Source: Elysia chlorotica (Eukaryota; Mollusca; Gastropoda; Plakobranchidae). From it: a stretch of 64,000 bases of DNA. Numbering within the stretch: the stretch's first letter is position 1; every line of letters starts with the position of its first letter. The position numbers were made by a program, and so were the translations under genes. The DNA lies in the NCBI GenBank assembly GCA_003991915.1, contig RQTK01000151.1, positions 587,160 to 651,159 on the forward strand, written 5' to 3'. The notes under the pieces are model-generated. The model was not told the DNA's origin. It ran no database searches and saw only the letters and a list, made by a program, of their open reading frames with translations. Shown piece after piece: positions 60,687 to 64,000 of the stretch.

Positions 60687-61405
60687 TTGCAAAGGTAGAT
60701 CAAGAGATCCCGAAGGCGAGTGATTGATCCAGATAATAAGACTATAAAGATTACAAGATTAGTTTTTGGAACTTTTACTTAGTGTTTGAAACATCTTAAA
60801 GGCGAAACAACTGAGGTTTTACACTTTCCAGTTTCTAGCACTTGGGAAATCAGTCGAAGACTCACCGGAAACCACGACCATGTGTGTTTCTGTTTACATT
60901 TTCAATACGGTGTAACGGTGAATACGTGCTCTAAAAAAAAGCGGCGGTGCTTCAGTTTAAAAAATTACCCCCAACAGAATCACTAACGCAATAAATTAAT
61001 TGACCAAGTTATACCAAAGATACCAAAGTTGTTTTTTTTAATATTTGGAGCAAAAAATATTGGAACATCTTCTAACAACTGAAGCGATTGAAGAAAAGCG
61101 CAACAGGAGGAAGAAAAAAAATAACTGACGATGGAGGGACTTAACATCAAGAAATTGACGGAGGCATTAGAAGCAGCGAATGATTGAAAAGTATTGCGGC
61201 ATAGATGACTTGTGATATCTGACAACAATCTTTCCTAAACATTTCAATAAATATATATATATAAGGACAAATGGTCTCAGAGCATCCATATATCTAAGCG
61301 TGCCCTTTTCTTTTGTGTTTGTGTGTGTGTGTTTTCCAAATGCTAGGTACATCTTTTGTCCAAAAGAAATTTATTGAATTTGAAAATCTTTTGTAAAAAT
61401 CAGTG
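60687..61405. other. Upstream region of GNL3
   Basis: Expected to hold the GNL3 promoter. No TATA box was recognised. An ETS-like core CCGGAAAC lies at 60867. A short (AT)n run is at 61251-61262 and GTGT repeats lie near 61316. No gene was recognised. Confidence 0.4.
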
Positions 61406-61409
61406 TCAG

Positions 61410-62053
61410 TTATTTGGGGCACAATTTCAATGTTTTTGAACTAATATTATCTAGCCTGCATGCTTTGCTGTTGCTTTTTTTTAAAGATGAGAAGACCCGC
61501 TCAACATCACATTTTTCTATAAAAGGAAGGCGGTCGTCGTTGTTATTTGAAATTTGCTGCGTGGGGGACAGAATGCCATCACTAAAATCAGGATTGTCAA
61601 AACGTTCATAAACTTTGTTAAGTGCGTTGACAAAGTTTTCTTCATCTGTGATCTTAATAGGACTTTGTTTATTTTGGTACCCTACACTGTTTTTAACCCT
61701 TTCCATAATTCCTTAACATCATAAGATATAAGTCATTTCTCATTTCTCTTATTTTTCTTTATGCCGATCTCGACATAATTGAATACGTTTTTTTTCCAAT
61801 TCTCTCTGGATGTTTGTCTTGCTTTCTAAAATGCCATTCTTAAACACTTTCTTCTTCTTTTTCCGTTACTCAGACTTTTGATATCTTTAGTTGGCCATGA
61901 ATTGTTGTTTTTGAAACAGACTATTTCTTTTTTTTTCTGACACAAGATCTTCACAAAAAGATATATATCGTGATTGTTAAACATCTCTAGAGTATCACAG
62001 GATTCAATAAATAGGCCTACAGAACGGTCTGTACACTGGAAAAACCCTCTCAA
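61410..62053 (-). mobile_element. LINE fragment, region upstream of reverse transcriptase
   Basis: Minus strand 61706-61410 reads MERVKNSVGYQNKQSPIKI, then an NALNKVYERFDNPDF block and VERVFSSLKKSNSKACRLDN, the K-A-G/R-x-D-x-I/L pattern that opens the RT domain of LINEs. Further 5' (about 61930-61826) a separate frame reads NSWPTKDIKSLSNGKRR, like the PW-TKDIK-LLNEKKRA linker known between endonuclease and RT in animal LINEs. The frames do not connect cleanly, and the RT catalytic part is absent past 61410. A dead fragment. Confidence 0.8.
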
Positions 62054-62079
62054 CCTTTTATGTGCATTTTCATCCCATA

Positions 62080-62080
62080 T

Positions 62081-62133
<53 letters not shown>

Positions 62134-62165
62134 NNNNNNNNNNNNNNNNNNNNNNNNNATATATA
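62080..62165. repeat. (TC)n and (TA)n microsatellite around an assembly gap (25 N, 62134-62158)
   Basis: TC repeats for about 45 bp pass into TATA, then 25 unknown bases, then more ATAT. The gap is repeat-driven. Confidence 0.97.
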
Positions 62166-63600
62166 TATTATAATATCTGGGCTATGATATGCGATGGCGA
62201 CGTTGGATGGAGTCTCCTAGCTGTGGTAGGGAGAGAGACAGTAAGACAGAGATAGATGAATAGACAAAGAAATAATGGGACATCTGAAAGTATTGGGTTG
62301 GGCGTAATACATTTAATAATACACGCTACCACGCAGAGACAGAGCGGACATGCCGAGAATAATGATCAGTGGCGTCGGGTGGGTTGGAAAACGCATGGGG
62401 CCGACCAGTGCTCAGCGCCATCAGTTTGCGACTTATCCAACCTCTCTCATATTAAGTCCAAATATCTTAGCTTACGCACGACTTTTAAGCGACACGAATA
62501 ATAAAATCGTTCATTTGTAGACATTTATAAAATACGATAAAAAAAAACCATTAATATGTCCGCATATAATTCATATAAAGATTCATGTGCTGCAGTGGCA
62601 CTATTAAAAAAATAATAACCTACATTTGACTTATTAAACATAAAATACTGAAGCTTTGGAGAGACATTTCTCTATTAAATGATTTTCCCACTCCTCGTGA
62701 CGACGTTCATAGTGGACAATCTTATGGCCATGTGGTATCCTGAACTGATTTCTGCGGCAATATTATCTGTATCAAATCCACTCAGGATGGAGGTGCAGCA
62801 GGCTTAATGTGTTTGTGATCTCTTACTACAAAATTAAATTTTGTAAATAAAACCTCATACCACTACTAATCCTTTGACAAATCAAAGAAGGTCAAGTATA
62901 AAAACAAACAAACAAAAACAAACAAACAACAACAAACAAACAAAAAACAACCCCACCCCCCCAAAAAAACAACAAAAAAAACAACAACAACACAACTAAA
63001 AAAAACAACAACAGCAAAAAACCTGTTCAAAGTTTAGAAGATGTGTGCTTGTGTGGTTTAGCATAATTTCACAAAAGTAATGCTTTATCTGTCAAGCAAT
63101 TAATAAACGTAAACGTGCAGATCTGTCACTATTTCGTCAGTAGCGTAGTCGGCGGGACGGTGAAAGGTGAAAACGTATCCATGCCACTGGGTCAGGCTAT
63201 GTTGGAGTTACCATTACCTCGCCGGCCTAAGATTCAGGTCTTAACCCCAAAGCAGTTTAATAATCATTTCACTTTAAGTGCACCAGGTACTACTGTATGT
63301 TAGATAAGGCAACTGCCACCTTGCAGAGGTATTGTTCATGTACCTGTGGGAACAAAAAGTTTGTGCTGAAGGAAAGTCAAACCCAAGTGTAATAAAACAA
63401 TCCTCCTAACATTTTGACAGAAGCGCAGTGGTGTTTGAAACGTTGGCTTGTAATAGCATTGTTAACATGTATTCCAACCAACTACATGCACATTTTCAAT
63501 GATCAATGAAGTTATAGTCAATATTCGATATAACTTGCTTTGCAAACTAACTACAAAGACAATTGCATAATGTATGAATTACTTTAAGCAATAAATGTGC
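62166..63600. other. Non-coding right-hand flank
   Basis: An A-rich, C-spotted block at 62900-63020 (AAACAAAC and CAACAA types) and a possible SINE head near 63138 (AGTAGCGTAGTCGGCGGGAC) were seen. No gene was recognised. Confidence 0.45.
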
Positions 63601-63719
63601 TTAACTCGCTCGAGTAGCAGGGTGCGGCCGAGTCCTCAAGCCATATCCCTGGATGGCAATGCCCAAGCCCCATGCCAGACGACGCGCCTGATAATGATGA
63701 TAATACGATAATGATGCTG

Positions 63720-63720
63720 A

Positions 63721-63781
<61 letters not shown>

Positions 63782-63802
63782 GCTGCTACTACTACTACTA
63801 CT
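63720..63802. repeat. Trinucleotide microsatellite (TAC)n
   Basis: About 80 bp of TAC/ACT with one TGC interruption. Valine-rich frames here are repeat products. Confidence 0.97.
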
Positions 63803-64000
63803 CCCCCATTTGTTCCGCCATCATGGGTAGGGTAAATATTGCCGGGAAGAAAACGCTTCACTTGATTTTAGAAGAATAATGAATATGATTATGAGTTTGC
63901 CTAATGCAGGTCTATCGTTTGGTGTACCGATTAAGATATGTACTTATGTAGCCTACACAATATACTCCTTTTTTTTTTTAATCACATGCGGATGAAAAAA

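Overview
The window is animal nuclear DNA. It is AT-rich, its genes are broken by many GT-AG introns, and it carries microsatellites, tRNA-derived SINEs, LINE fragments and two assembly gaps. Five conserved single-copy eukaryotic genes were resolved exon by exon from the sequence. Intron density, SINE content and protein sequence suggest a lophotrochozoan, perhaps a gastropod mollusc. The species assignment is inference only.

Layout. 1-5.8 kb: no gene; a LINE reverse-transcriptase fragment, microsatellites and a 0.3-kb tandem duplication. 6.1-12.9 kb (minus): COMMD7, 8 exons, 200 aa. 12.9-15.9 kb: intergenic. 15.9-21.7 kb (minus): ALKBH1, six coding exons plus a 5' UTR exon. 21.7-26 kb: repeats. 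26.0-27.8 kb (minus): LAMTOR5, 4 exons, 89 aa. 27.8-28.2 kb: short divergent promoter. 28.1?-39.6 kb (plus): GMPPB, 9 coding exons, 360 aa, with a 5-kb repeat-filled intron 1. 39.6-44.7 kb: convergent 3' ends, a gap and a 1.57-kb near-perfect inverted repeat. 44.8-60.6 kb (minus): GNL3/GNL3L-type nucleolar GTPase, 16 exons, 580 aa. 60.6-64 kb: repeats and a LINE fragment.

The genes have unrelated housekeeping roles: Commander-complex trafficking, nucleic-acid demethylation, Ragulator/mTORC1 signalling, GDP-mannose synthesis and ribosome biogenesis. They form no operon. LAMTOR5 and GMPPB are head to head; GMPPB and GNL3 are tail to tail.

Most notable: (1) a minisatellite in COMMD7 intron 5 built from the end of exon 5 plus its 5' splice site, giving a row of decoy donors; (2) a duplicated, identical 53-nt exon 2 in GNL3 whose double inclusion would break the frame; (3) the long inverted repeat ending 42 bp from the GNL3 stop; (4) a palindromic TCTAGATCTAGA-type motif early in the first intron of all five genes, about 60-80 nt past the donor in three of them; (5) a miniature LTR element (TRIM type) just downstream of GNL3 exon 1.
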